56,068 bases of DNA from Glomus cerebriforme. Its lineage: Eukaryota > Glomeromycota > Glomeromycetes > Glomerales > Glomeraceae. Under the pieces are notes generated by a model. It was not told the origin of the DNA. It did not search any database and saw only the letters and a list, made by a program, of their open reading frames with translations. Shown here piece after piece: positions 13,447 to 25,622 of the stretch. Position 1 is the first letter of the stretch. Each line of letters opens with the position of its first letter. The stretch spans positions 57,635 to 113,702 of the forward strand of contig QKYT01000249.1 of NCBI GenBank assembly GCA_003550305.1. Reading direction: 5' to 3'. The translations under genes and the position numbers were made by a program.

Positions 13447-14524
<1,078 letters not shown>

Positions 14525-14525
14525 G

Positions 14526-14631
14526 GTAAGAAAAGATTTTTTTTATTTGAGATTTTATTTATACCTTATTTTAATTCCATTTATTCAAAAAAAAATACGT
14601 TTTTTTAATATATTTAATAAATTTTATATAG
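14526..14631 (+). other. Probable intron in the adenylate kinase 3' UTR
   Basis: The TAA stop ends at 14524 and one base later a strong donor GTAAGA begins (14526). A TTTAATAAATTTTATATAG acceptor tract ends at 14631. The structure matches the coding introns of the gene. Because the exon junction lies within a few bases of the stop, such an intron would not be expected to trigger nonsense-mediated decay. Transcript data are needed to confirm it. Confidence 0.45.
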
Positions 14632-14827
14632 AATTGAAGTTTATTAAAATGAAAATATTAGATTCTTAAATTTCATTATTAAAGACAATAATAATTTATG
14701 ATACTTAGAAAAAATATATTTTTTAATATTGTTTCCATTTTAATTATTTACAAATTAAAAATCTTAAGATTCTATATATATCTATCTATCTAGAAATTAT
14801 CGATTAAAGTTATAATTAATATTCTTT

Positions 14828-16103
14828 TTAATTAATATCCATTTCTTCTGATATTTTTTGCATAATATTTTCACGCCAATCAAGATAATCATTATATAAC
14901 TGTGTTTCCCAGTAATTGACAATTCTCTAAAAAAAAATAATAATAATAATAATAAAATTATTATATAATATATATATATATATATATTAAAAAAAACTTA
15001 ATACTTACCATTTCTCCTTGCGAATTCATCGGTCCGATGCAGGATTCTTCTTCGTTCTCTTCTTCAGGTTCTACTGCTCTTCCTTTACCTTTATCAACTG
15101 ATTTTGAGGTTTTTCCTGCCTTTGTTTCATTTTCATCATCTTCATGTTGCATATTATTTGATTCTTCCTTTTCATCTTGAAATTTTCGTTTTCTACCTCT
15201 TTTCTCTTTACCATTATCCGTTTTACCTTCGTCACATTTAGGTTTAGCCTTTTTTTTAATAGGTACCGGCTTTTTGAATATTATTCTAAGTCCGTCACCT
15301 TTTTTTCGTGATTTAAGCTCAGCGATGTAACTCTTACAATGGGTTTCAACAAGTTTCGTATATTTATTTAATTCTGCACGAGTCGTTGTAACCTCTGGTA
15401 GATCAATTAATTGTTGTAGAGCTATTTGTTTTTGACCCTATATGTGATTAAAAATATCTGTTTAAAATATTGGAACAAAAAAAAAAAAATAATTACTTTA
15501 CTTTTATAGACGAAAGAAAAAAAGAAATACTTGCCCCGAATGTCTTGCACACACACCAAAATACGGCAACTTGAAATACGACATCATCCCAATCTATTGT
15601 TTCAATATTAGCATTTGTCAATTGTTGTGTCCAATTAATTTTGAAAATTTCGAACATAGTTTCAAGATATGGTAATGCTTTTGGACATTCAAAACGCGTT
15701 GTCAATGAGTCAAAATTTAACAAGGGAATATCTAGAGCTTTTTTGATATATGAAAGAGAGGAATAATAATTCTGTTCAGTTGTACTTGCAAGTTTTACTA
15801 TGGAATGTTTATCGAATGGGACTCTTAACCTTTGTATAAAAAAAAAAAAAATTGATTAATAAAATGTTTGTTCTTTGTTTTTTTTTGAAAAAAAAAGGAA
15901 AAAAAATTTTTTTTTTACATTTCACACGCGATATGAATACAAAGTACAGGTTTACAACTATGCCAATGTGTCATTAGTTTAGCATCTATTTTCCTATCAA
16001 CTTCCTTTTGAAGTTCCAAAGCTTTTGTTTTAATTTCTACTTCAACTTGAAGTCCAAGTTCACGTATTAAATTCGTAAAAATGGTTGTATTTCGTCTTAC
16101 CAT
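14828..16103 (-). CDS. ORC6: Origin recognition complex subunit 6-like protein (335 aa, 4 exons)
   Basis: Probable ORC6, the TFIIB-like (cyclin-fold) subunit of the complex that marks replication origins and helps load MCM helicase in the nucleus. Exons 16103-15919, 15829-15535, 15437-15009 and 14926-14828 total 1008 nt in frame. Exon 1 ends in KPVLCIHIACEM and exon 2 starts LRVPFDKHSIVKLA, matching the conserved ORC6 cyclin-fold pattern (small residue-rich helix, then VPFDR..AVKLSG). Exon 2 ends VFWCVCKTFG, and exon 3 resumes GQKQIALQQLID, comparable to the second cyclin fold. The middle is Lys-rich (KKPVPIKKKAKPK, EKRGRKRKF) and then acidic; the C-terminus (YWETQLYNDYLDWRENIM) may be the short conserved ORC3-binding type helix. 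Intron 2 needs a GC-AG donor (GCAAGT). An upstream in-frame ATG at 16151 would add 16 residues; the 16103 start is preferred. Family call is from pattern memory; moderately sure. Confidence 0.72.
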
Positions 16104-16183
16104 TTTCGTTTCAAATTTTTTTTTTTTTACTAATAATAATATACCAACCAAACGAAAAATGAATTTTACTTGGACATTTTATA

Positions 16184-16195
16184 TTTTTCGCGCGT
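16184..16195. promoter_or_regulatory. E2F/MBF-like motif upstream of the ORC6-like gene
   Basis: TTTTTCGCGCGT, about 85 bp upstream of the chosen ORC6 start, contains a TTTCGCGC core matching the E2F consensus and the related fungal MBF (ACGCG) family. CpG-rich words are very rare in this window, which makes it stand out. Replication-licensing genes are classic E2F/MBF targets, so S-phase control is a reasonable inference only. Confidence 0.4.
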
Positions 16196-16227
16196 CTGAT
16201 GTAGTATTACGGGACCTGAAAATCTTA

Positions 16228-16236
16228 CCGCCAAAA
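16228..16236. promoter_or_regulatory. Second E2F-like motif upstream of the ORC6-like gene
   Basis: CCGCCAAAA (minus strand TTTTGGCGG) lies ~40 bp further upstream of the first site and again fits the TTTSGCGC/TTTGGCGG type of E2F half-site. Paired sites near a licensing gene strengthen the case, but no binding data are visible. Confidence 0.35.
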
Positions 16237-16429
16237 TTTGAAAGTCATATGATCGCGAACCACATGATTTAAAATGATAACAAAATTAGTTAAAAAATTG
16301 ACTATAATATTGTATAATATTATTATTTAGGAAAAATATTTATATGATATCATTTAAATGTCAAAAAACTTGCTGTTAATGTAAAAAAAAAATCTTGAGA
16401 ATCAATAAAAGGAGATAAATTAAAATAAT

Positions 16430-16690
16430 ATAAGACTTTTTTTGCTGGAATGTGACCAATTAATTTCCCTCCTGCTTCACATGTATTTGTCCAAAGACTA
16501 TTATAAAAATTTAAATAATTTTAACTGAAAGATAAGATAACTGATAAATGATCCAAAAATTCAACATCTTTGTTTACCTAAGCATATTGTTCACCCTGCT
16601 TTTCATACATTGAAATAATTTGAGCAATGCAAAGTTTTTTGTCAGAATAAAGAATTAAATATTCATTTGAAGTTAAAGGATGAATATTAC
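16430..16690 (-). pseudogene. Decayed coding remnant of a repeated family (unidentified)
   Basis: Minus-strand translation of about 16690-16580 reads HPLTSNEYLILYSDKKLCIA and then QIISMYEKQGEQYA before a stop. A second block (about 16560-16430) reads in another frame with NYLNFYNSLWTNTCEAGGKL. This looks like two exons of a multicopy Glomeromycotina-type family that I recall but cannot name. No start, no intact frame. It sits just upstream of a dispersed non-coding repeat. Confidence 0.35.
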
Positions 16691-16910
16691 CATAAAGCAC
16701 TATCTAAAATACCCTGGGTCTGAATCAATTTATCTGATTTAAAACATTGAATTAGATTCAGATATGTATGTTCATCCTATTAGTACTAGACAAATTTAAT
16801 ATATAAAAAGATTAAATTTGATTAATTTTTAGAAAATAAATTATATTTACATATTTGATATCTCAAAATGGGTATTTTATATGAAAAGTATGGCAAAATG
16901 GAATTCTTTA
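16690..16910 (+). repeat. Dispersed repeat, second copy at 46195-46440
   Basis: The stretch from CACTATCTAAAATACCC through CAATTTATCTGATTTAAAAC and TAGTACTAGACAAATTTAA to AAAATGGGTATTTTATAT is repeated with minor changes in the same orientation at 46195-46440. The distal copy is longer, mainly through AT-rich indels. No TIR or TSD could be fixed and neither copy encodes a protein. Confidence 0.65.
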
Positions 16911-17108
16911 AATAATTTTCTTCAAATTTTTTTAATAAAGTTTTTAGAAAAAATCTGCAATAATTTCCAATATTGCAAATTTGTTAAAAACTTTGTGAAA
17001 AAATCTTTGAAGATTATTTAACTGTTTTAAATTTTAGGTTTTGAAGTCTTGGATAAAATTAGTAAGTTCTTCAAACTTTATGTTTAATCTGCAGAAGATC
17101 CCGAGCAA

Positions 17109-17682
17109 TATATATATAGGTAACAAGAAAATTCAAAAATTTTATAATAGCTCTAAGCAAGGTTTTTATTAAGATAAATAAGCAAACTCAACATACATGT
17201 GACTTCAAAAATTGCCTGAAAATAAGCAAACTAATCATATAACATAAAAAATTTTTTATTCAATAAAATAAAAATGTTAATCATTTTTACTTTTATACTT
17301 CCATTGTTATTTATTTATTTTCATTTATTATTACACATTGTACAATTAATGTTTCAATAATATCATCCTAATCAAAATATTCTTCATAAGTTTTTTTTTC
17401 ATCTCCTATTAGTTTTAAAAGAATATTATGATTTAAATAATCTTCTCCATAACATCTATTAATCTTGATTGTTTTATCACATATTTTTTTATATTAAATA
17501 TTATCAAATTTATTCAAAAAATAAGCAAATGTAATATATGACTTTTCAAAAATTTTGCCAGAATTAAGCAAATTAAAATTATGACATTCCTAATAAATAT
17601 CATTAATTTTAAGCAAACTTAAACTCTAACTGTTACTAAAATCATATGTGGCTATACAAATTTTCTTATTACCTATATATAT
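17109..17682. mobile_element. Non-autonomous TIR element (MITE, ~574 bp)
   Basis: The left end TATATAGGTAACAAGAAAAT (from about 17111) is matched on the minus strand at the right end by TATATAGGTAATAAGAAAAT (about 17680-17661). Internally it carries repeated AAGCAAA/AAGCAAAC words near both ends and no reading frame. The flanking sequence is itself (TA)n, so the TSD cannot be told from simple repeat; TA or an 8-bp TATATATA are both possible. It separates two parts of the exon/intron-like array. Confidence 0.55.
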
Positions 17683-17949
17683 TCTTTTTTTTTTTTGTGT
17701 TTTTTTTTACAGGATTCCAAACTCCTCTCATTATCTCTGAACTTTACTTTCAAAGATAAATAAGTATATATATATATATTTTATTAAATAAACATTTACT
17801 AATATTCTTTTCATTTTTCTTTAGGTTTCAGAAAACTGAAGTATGACTCTGGACTTCCATTTCAAAGATAATAACTTTGAAAGTTTTTTGAAATGGATTT
17901 ATTATTTTTTTTTATTTATGAATAATATTTACTAATATTCTTTTGTATT

Positions 17950-18155
17950 GTCGGCAGATTTGAGGTAAAGTGTAAGGGCCACCTGTGCTAAGGAAAATTT
18001 GTTTCAATTTCCACCTTTACAAACTAAAAATCTGGCACGACAAGTTACACTTTTCTGTTAGAGGGTGTACTTGTAATTTATAGAATGTATTCGTCTTTTT
18101 GACATAATATACAATAAATACGATTAACTTGTCTTAAAAAAAAAAAAAAAAAAAA
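17950..18155 (+). mobile_element. SINE-like retroposon (~206 bp) with poly(A) tail and 16-bp TSD
   Basis: It starts GTCGGCAGATTTGAGG, ends in a run of about 22 A residues, and is bounded by the exact 16-bp repeat AATATTCTTTTGTATT (17934-17949 and 18156-18171). It has an AATAAA signal upstream of the tail. I see no convincing tRNA A/B box or 5S promoter. The first ~105 nt can fold back on itself: GTCGGCAGATTT pairs with AAATCTGGCACGAC, and GTAAAG further in pairs with CTTTAC. This suggests a structured small RNA as ancestor. Its composition is clearly less AT-biased than the flanks. Confidence 0.75.
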
Positions 18156-18171
18156 AATATTCTTTTGTATT

Positions 18172-18710
18172 CACTAGTCAAAAACTAATCTATCTTACAG
18201 ATATCTTACAGATATATAAATATCGGGTACCCAAAATGCAGAAAATCTGCTATACATCGGGTACTTAATATGTATACTATAGAATTAAAAAATACAATTT
18301 ATTAATTATTTCGCTATCCAGTGATTATAAAAGATGAAATATAGCTCATTTGATTCGCCTCACTGAGACATATCGAATAGTACTTATTTCGCATTTCTAG
18401 GCGTGATAAATGCTGAGATATTCAATAAAGCGTAAAAAACAAACAAAAAATACAATATCTTGATATCTATTGCATCTAAAAATGCGAAATTAGTACCATT
18501 CAATACGTTTCAGTGAGGCGAATCGAATAAGCTATATTTTATCTTTTTATAATTACTGAATAGCGAGATAATTAATAAATTGTATTTTTTTTAATTCTAT
18601 AGTATATATATTGAGTACCCGATATATAGCAGATTTTCTGCATTTTGGGTACCCAATATTTATAAGATATCTGTAAGATATCTGTAAAATAGATCAGTTT
18701 TTGACCAGTG
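18172..18710. mobile_element. CACTA-like foldback MITE (539 bp, ~230-bp arms)
   Basis: The left end is CACTAGTCAAAAACTAATCT and the right end, on the minus strand, CACTGGTCAAAAACTGATCT. The two arms are near-complementary over about 230 bp each (roughly 90% by eye), including GGGTACCCAAAATGCAG, ACTATAGAATTAAAAA and CGATTCGCCTCACTGA-like words, leaving a loop of ~80 bp. The flanks are ATT on both sides (18169-18171 and 18711-18713), the 3-bp duplication typical of CACTA elements. There is no coding capacity. It landed exactly at the 3' TSD of the SINE-like insert. Confidence 0.75.
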
Positions 18711-19829
18711 ATTTTTTTAGGTTTAGAAGACAAAATGTAAGTTCTGAACTCCCCATTTTGAAGGTAATAACTTTAAAATTATATCTTTTTTTTATTTTTT
18801 TTTTATTAAATAAACATTTACTAACATTTTTTTTATTTTTTAAGTTTCAGAAAACTAAAGTATAGCTCCAAATTCCATTTCAAAGATAAGACTTCAAAAA
18901 TTTTTTTTTTGTTTTTTTTATTAAATGAATATTTACTAACATTCTTTTTGTTTTTCTTTAGGTTTCAGGAAACTGAAGTGACTTCTATTTTGAAGATAAG
19001 ACTTCAAAATTTTTTTGTTTATTTTTTTTTTGTTAAATGAACATTTACTAATATTCTTTTTTATTTTTCTTTAGATTTCAGAAAACTGAAGTACAACTTT
19101 GAATTCCTATTTCAAAGGTAAGACTTCAAAATTTTTTTTGTTTATTTTTTTTTATTAAATGAACATTACTAATATTCTTTATTCTTTTTTTCTTATAAGT
19201 TTGGATCTTCAGGATTTGACTTGAATTTCAAAAATTAGGACTTCAGCTTCAGAATTCAACCTGGACTTCAAAAGTTTATATTAAAAAAATATAATTTTTT
19301 TTTTGTTAAAGAAACATTACTAATGTAATATTTCTTTCTTTTTTATAGGATTTTGGCTTCAGATTCAACTTTTTGGACTTTAAAATTGAAGATTTGTTAG
19401 GGTTATTTACTTTGTTTTTTTTAATGAAATATTTTACTAACATTTCTTTTCTTTTCTTTTATAAGTTTTTCTGTATTTCAAAGGTATATTTTTGAATTTT
19501 ATTATTGTTATTTAATGAAATGTTAATAACTATGGTACCAGAAGTCTACTCAACAATCACGTGATTTTGTTTCAAATTTTTTAGAACTGACCCTTAATCA
19601 CGTGATATAACATCAGCCAATAAAAATCCAAGAACTTTGTATCATACATGCGTGTTTTTATAGTTGACGTATTGCGAAAAAATAGAGAAATTGTAGAATT
19701 CAACAACGCCAATATTGCTATAAGAATCATATTATAAAGGCAGCTATAAAGTGTGTATGATATTTATTACATTCATTATTATTATTATCATATTTATTTA
19801 TTCATGTCAATATTTTCAGGTAAACGATG

Positions 19830-22017
19830 ATGGGATTTATATTTATTAACAATCCACTCGGCAGCCCTACCTTCTAATCCTTTATTATATGTGTCCATAT
19901 ACCTCTATGACTTTCATGCAAACTTATGGATAGTCATTACAGGAATACTAATAAGAACTTCCAGAACCTGTATTAATAAATTGGCAAAATTATAACTGCA
20001 TATTTATCTTGTTTCCTGTTTTGCAAAACCCAGTATCGCTCTATAAAGTTGCACTCACAATGGAATTTTGGGTATCATTCGAATATATGATTTGCTTTAA
20101 TTATTACTTCTTCTAATATTGATTTTTATTCACGTTTCCAGAACACTGCTCACACATCAAACGAATACCCTTATCTGGCCAAAGGTTACGTTCCTTAAGT
20201 ACTTGCTTAATGCCCTTTGGCTTCCTTTTAATTTATGATTTTTGGAAAATATCATTGACTGTACACACTTCTGTCTGCTTCCATCAATGTATCAACCATC
20301 ACGCATCATAGGTTATGCTCCTCCAGGGCTAAGATTCATTCTCGTCACAATAAGTGCATCAGCTACCATTGCATTGTGATTTGTAGATTGATCAAAGCAA
20401 AAAACTCCAACACAGCCAGGATGTAATATCTCAAATATTAAAATTGCTTGACATATGAGCTGTTTTTGTTAATGAAAAATTAATTTGATTCTTTTTAATA
20501 ATTCTGATCTTAAATTATATACCTGATCCAGCATATATTTCAATTTTCAATATCCATCTGTTTGTACAGAACAAATAACTAAAGCTTCTTTATTTTTGAT
20601 GTATGGATTTGCTTGCAATTGTTCATCAGACAATTGCAACAATCTGTAATATAGACAAATGAAGGCCAAAACTATGATAGAATGTTCTTAGTGTTTTGAG
20701 CGTAGGATATCTTTATCATTTCTCATCCAGATTCTCTGCTGTCCATCGTTAGCGTAAAAATGGCATTCATCATGAGTCACTTGAACTATTTCATTTTCTC
20801 CTGGCTTAAGCTGAGGTTCTAGAACAATATCCATCAAATCACCATTAAAATCCTTTATGAATTTCTGATATTCAAACATCCTTTTCAACCATTCCTTTCT
20901 ATACATCACTATGTCTGGTCGCTTATGCCCATCATAATATACTCACTTCTTTCTTTCATCATATTTATATCCCCACAAATGCATATAGTTTTGACAAGTT
21001 TTCTCAGAAATCATGTTTTTCTTAATGTAGCTTATTAATTTTGGAAATACTGTTCCTTCAATATATAATTTTAGGTTTCTGGGATATGTAATTCTGGATT
21101 TTGCTATCGTAGCCATGCTTGGCAGTCTTCCTTAAAGTCTTCATCACTTAGCAAACTTTCTAATTTTGTATGTTTTCCTTAACGATAGACAAGAAGTTCT
21201 TCTGTCTTTATAAAATGGTCTTCCTATTTTTGTATACATCTTACAATATAATCACCTTTATTCCACATAGTTTGTGCAATTTGATTACTGGCATCCATCT
21301 TACCCTGATTATCCAATAATAATTGTATATATCTACGTATACTTAGATAGCGTAAATAATCATAGGTATAAACATTTTTATTCATTTTTACAGATTTTGT
21401 TATTGAGCATTACTGATTTACTTTATTTAAGCGTACTTATAGGTTTCTTGTAATCTCTTCAGTAACTAAAGAAGGCATTTGAAGAGATGAAGATGGAGAT
21501 GGGATTTTTGGTTGTAATGATCGCAATGATTCTAGTAGTATCACGTTAGTTAATGTTTCAGCACTTAAAAATAATGTATCAAGAGTTTTCATTTCCTTCA
21601 CATCATACTCTAATTCTTCCTCCTTTTTTTCTTCCTCCAGGCTGTAATCCTTGAAGTTCTGTTATATACTGTTCTGATACTACTTGCAGCATTATCACGC
21701 CAATGAAGAACTTCAGTAATAAGCCTCTTTTCTACTTTCTTAAACTCATTCAAATCTTCTTTCGTCCAATTATTAATATTTTCACCCTCTATCCAATCTT
21801 CAATAACTTTATTCTCTATTCGTTCTTCATTTTTCACAGCCTCAATCTCAGTTTCTGCTTGACTCTGAGATATGTAACATCCTTTTTTTCTCAGTATTTT
21901 ATTAACTTGCTGTTGCCTTTTTGTTTTACGTGACATTTTAAAAGTAATCCAAAATAAAATTTTCTCATACGCATGTAATAATCTAAAAAATTTCTCATGA
22001 TCACTCGCTTTTCTCAT
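19830..22017 (-). pseudogene. Degenerate DDE-type transposase of a fungal multicopy family
   Basis: Minus-strand relic, N-terminus near 22017 (MRKASDHEKFFRLL), C-terminus near 19830. The intact stretch 20909-20688 shows the catalytic-type motif VTHDECHFYANDGQQRIW. Downstream, YKLMLDQ/GCVGVFCFDQSTNHNAM (second acidic residue in FDQSTNH, about 20380) and SPGGA*PMMRDG can be followed across frames. The THDE..YAND and FDQSTNH pair is typical of a DDE family common in fungal genomes (IS630/Tc1-related by motif; family assignment from memory). At least eight stops or frameshifts; several replace expected W or Q codons (TAG at ~21225, TAA at ~21180, TAG at ~21105). CACGTGA words flank it (about 19557, 19597 and 22112), but clean TIRs were not found. 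Confidence 0.65.
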
Positions 22018-23029
22018 AAATGATTTGTTATGATAATTCGGGTCAGTACTAAATTTTCATAATTTCAGCCAGAATTACAAAAAATATTAGCCAATAAAAT
22101 TGCGTTCACGTGACATGATTCATTTCAAATTCAGGGCTATTATATAAAAATTACCTAACTTTAAATGCCTATAATTTTTTATGTAGATATTATTTTGAAA
22201 AACCAATCAGTAATTTAATAGTATTCATCTTGAAGAATAAACTACTGGTTTATTTTTCTTAAATTTTATTTTTTAAAATTTTGAAAGTTTTTTAAATGTT
22301 GCATTTTTATTGTCTAATATAGACTTTCAGCATCATAACATTCTATTTTTATTTATAAAAGTGAGTTCCTAGAATTTCAAAGGTAAATTTACCTTTATTT
22401 TTAAAGGTTTTTTTTAAGGGTCATAACATTTATAAAGTAATATTTTAGGAGGTGAAAGGTAAAGCAAAATATTATGTAATATAAAATTATGCATTTTTAT
22501 TGGTCAAAATTAATACTATATATATATTTAAATATTATTAATTGAAAAAATGTTACCTGAAAAGGTAGGATTTCTTATAAAACTAATATTAGGTAATAAA
22601 TATCATGATTCTAATGATTGTTTTTAATATTTTATTTATTTTTTATTTTATAGGTTTCAAAATTAAGTAATTTAGAATTTTGACATTTTTTTTAGATCTT
22701 ATGACATGAGTAATGTTGCGGATGAAAGTGTTTTGTAATTGGCATAATGTTTCACCTTTTGAGGTCAATTTCCGAAACTTAGCCCATACCTCCAAAACCT
22801 ACCCAAACTTCCGTAACCTCCAAAACTTTAAATTTCTAATTACTTAATGTCCGAAACTTACCCTAACTTTAATTTAATATTTTATATAAAGAAATTTATA
22901 TTTTTTTGTTTTTTAAAAAAAAAAATAAAATATTTAAATTTTAAAATAATAAAATGATTTATTTATTAATTTGTAAAATTATATTATATTAATATATTAA
23001 TAAAAAGTTTACATTGTATTAATTATTCC

Positions 23030-25622
23030 ATCAGCTTCAGCAGCTGGATCCCAATCTACATCACTTCATTTTTTGGTTCTTCAATATTTTGAATATTAAT
23101 ATATTCTTCTTCCATATTATTCTCACTATCCTNNNNNNNNNNNNNNNNNNNNNNNNNNNNNNNNNNNNNNNNNNNNNNNNNNNNNNNNNNNNNNNNNNNN
23201 NNNNNNNNNNNNNNNNNNNNNNNNNNNNNNNNNNNNNNNNNNNNNNNNNNNNNNNNNNNNNNNNNNNNNNNNNNNNNNNNNNNNNNNNNNNNNNNNNNNN
23301 NNNNNNNNNNNNNNNNNNNNNNNNNNNNNNNNNNNNNNNNNNNNNNNNNNNNNNNNNNNNNNNNNNNNNNNNNNNNNNNNNNNNNNNNNNNNNNNNNNNN
23401 NNNNNNNNNNNNNNNNNNNNNNNNNNNNNNNNNNNNNNNNNNNNNNNNNNNNNNNNNNNNNNNNNNNNNNNNNNNNNNNNNNNNNNNNNNNNNNNNNNNN
23501 NNNNNNNNNNNNNNNNNNNNNNNNNNNNNNNNNNNNNNNNNNNNNNNNNNNNNNNNNNNNNNNNNNNNNNNNNNNNNNNNNNNNNNNNNNNNNNNNNNNN
23601 NNNNNNNNNNNNNNNNNNNNNNNNNNNNNNNNNNNNNNNNNNNNNNNNNNNNNNNNNNNNNNNNNNNNNNNNNNNNNNNNNNNNNNNNNNNNNNNNNNNN
23701 NNNNNNNNNNNNNNNNNNNNNNNNNNNNNNNNNNNNNNNNNNNNNNNNNNNNNNNNNNNNNNNNNNNNNNNNNNNNNNNNNNNNNNNNNNNNNNNNNNNN
23801 NNNNNNNNNNNNNNNNNNNNNNNNNNNNNNNNNNNNNNNNNNNNNNNNNNNNNNNNNNNNNNNNNNNNNNNNNNNNNNNNNNNNNNNNNNNNNNNNNNNN
23901 NNNNNNNNNNNNNNNNNNNNNNNNNNNNNNNNNNNNNNNNNNNNNNNNNNNNNNNNNNNNNNNNNNNNNNNNNNNNNNNNNNNNNNNNNNNNNNNNNNNN
24001 NNNNNNNNNNNNNNNNNNNNNNNNNNNNNNNNNNNNNNNNNNNNNNNNNNNNNNNNNNNNNNNNNNNAGCTCCAAGTTGTGCTAATCCAAGAAAACAATC
24101 AGCCAGTGTATATGATTGTGATTTTAATTTTAAGATTGCTTTTTTAATAGGATGCAAAGCAAATGCTAATGCATGAACATTATCAAAAAAGGCATGAGAT
24201 CTTAAAATTATCAAAACTGCTTGTGGAAGAATACTTGAATAATCAACCTGTAACTTTAATTTAAATTAATANAATAAATAAAATAATAAATTAATAAATA
24301 TATTAATATAATACAAATTACAAAATTACACAAATAAATTACATAATAAATATCTTCTCTAAAACTTCTTTATGCCGTTTAATAGAATCAACACAATCAA
24401 ACATAGTATNCCATNGAGTATTAACCCATCNTTTTAATCCTCCTCCATTTACATTGCAGATTTTGNNCTCTTTTTTTAAAGCTGCACCTATTAAACAATT
24501 TTAAGTATTACTTATAAATAAAATAAAATTTTTAATAAAAAATTAAGAATATTACCAACCTCCCTGATGACTTCGTTTGAAAAAAGTTACAATTGTATTG
24601 CATTGTGTTAAAATCTTATTTGCAAAAGGAGTATTGCATACATCTTTTGAAATTAGATTAATTGCATGAGCAATGNAANGAACATTAAGNATATTGGNAT
24701 ATTTCTCTNTAATTATCTTGCGAGNATTTTGAATATTTGCTCCTGCATCTGATACTACAGCAGAAAATTTTTCAGGCCCAATTTGTTCAATGATTTCTTC
24801 CATTTCTTTCNCTAAAAAAATACCAGTATGACTTTCTTCTGATAAGTTTTTTAGACACCATAAATATTCTTTATGATTAGGTGTATGAATAAGAAAATTC
24901 CAAATAGATTCATTTGCTATATTTGTCTACCCATCATCACATGCTTTAAAAATTTTAAAAGTAAATAAAGTTAAATAATTGTATTAAAAAATTTTACTAA
25001 AAAATTTTTTTTTTACTTACATAAAGTTAAATCTATAGAGTTTTTTAACTCTTTAATTTTCTGTTGATTTGCAACAGCCATTCTTACTTGTGCTAAAAGT
25101 CCATCAGAAAGGCTTTCTCTTAAAGAAAGCATCTGGACGTAGTGTTTTTAATAATTCTATAAAAAAGGGGTTTTCAATAATATGCCAGGGTATACCACAT
25201 ACAACAAAAGCTTTCACACATGATCAAGTAATTTCATGATTTTTTTCTTGAGAGAGTTTTGAGCTTTCATGAAATTCTGTTATTTTTCTTTGTTGATTTT
25301 GTTCAGAGTATTCAGTACGTTTTTGCTTTTTATTTGATACAAAAGTTTCAGCCCTTGCAGCAAGCCTGTTTAGAAATATTTGTTTTATTTCTATTAGAAC
25401 TTTTAAGCAATCATTTGTGAAATGTGCTTCTAAAACTTGAGAAGAGCCTTTATGCCAATATGTATTGCAGTATCGACAGGTGGCNTCATAATGACCACCT
25501 GAAACTCTTTTACCTTGTAAAGCATAAGTTTTTCACACAAATGATTTTGGTCTACCACCAAAATTTCTCTCTTTTGGCAAGCTATCTAACTCAATTTTAT
25601 TATAATTTTCTTCATCTGACAT
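23030..25622 (-). pseudogene. hAT transposase (BED finger, DUF659-like), degenerate and gapped
   Basis: Starts at 25622 (MSDEENYNKIELDS). A BED-type finger follows: CRYCNTYWHKGSSQVLEAHF then C (about 25480-25420). Then comes VVCGIPWHIIENPFF (about 25215-25170). Around 24803-24552 lies the RNase H-like segment PEKFSAVVSDAGAN...AHAINLISKDV. A further block (24214-24070) reads AFFDNVHALAFALHPIKKAI, followed by a 935-bp N gap and the last acidic residues (23130-23030). Stops interrupt the N-terminal part (for example a TGA where relatives have Trp near 25535). Single Ns are frequent. Introns are likely near 24480-24555 and 24950-25020. It belongs to the same superfamily as the element at 517-4332 but is a different family by termini and sequence. 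Confidence 0.7.
23133..24067. other. Assembly gap (935 N)
   Basis: A run of 935 unresolved bases inside the second hAT element's transposase region. It hides the C-terminal half of the transposase including the dimerisation domain. The repeated nature of the element probably caused it. Reading frames spanning the gap are meaningless. Confidence 0.98.

Noticed and set aside
17700..19500. A conventional multi-exon host gene made of the exon-like blocks
   Set aside because: Joining the blocks gives no consistent frame or domain; block sequence is repeated and several donors are mutated.
21703..21933. 76-codon plus-strand frame
   Set aside because: Shadow of the minus-strand DDE N-terminal frame; Phe/Leu-rich because of antisense Lys/Glu codons.
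23056..24214. Four ~340-360-residue reading frames on both strands
   Set aside because: They exist only because the 935-base N run has no stops; no coding evidence inside.
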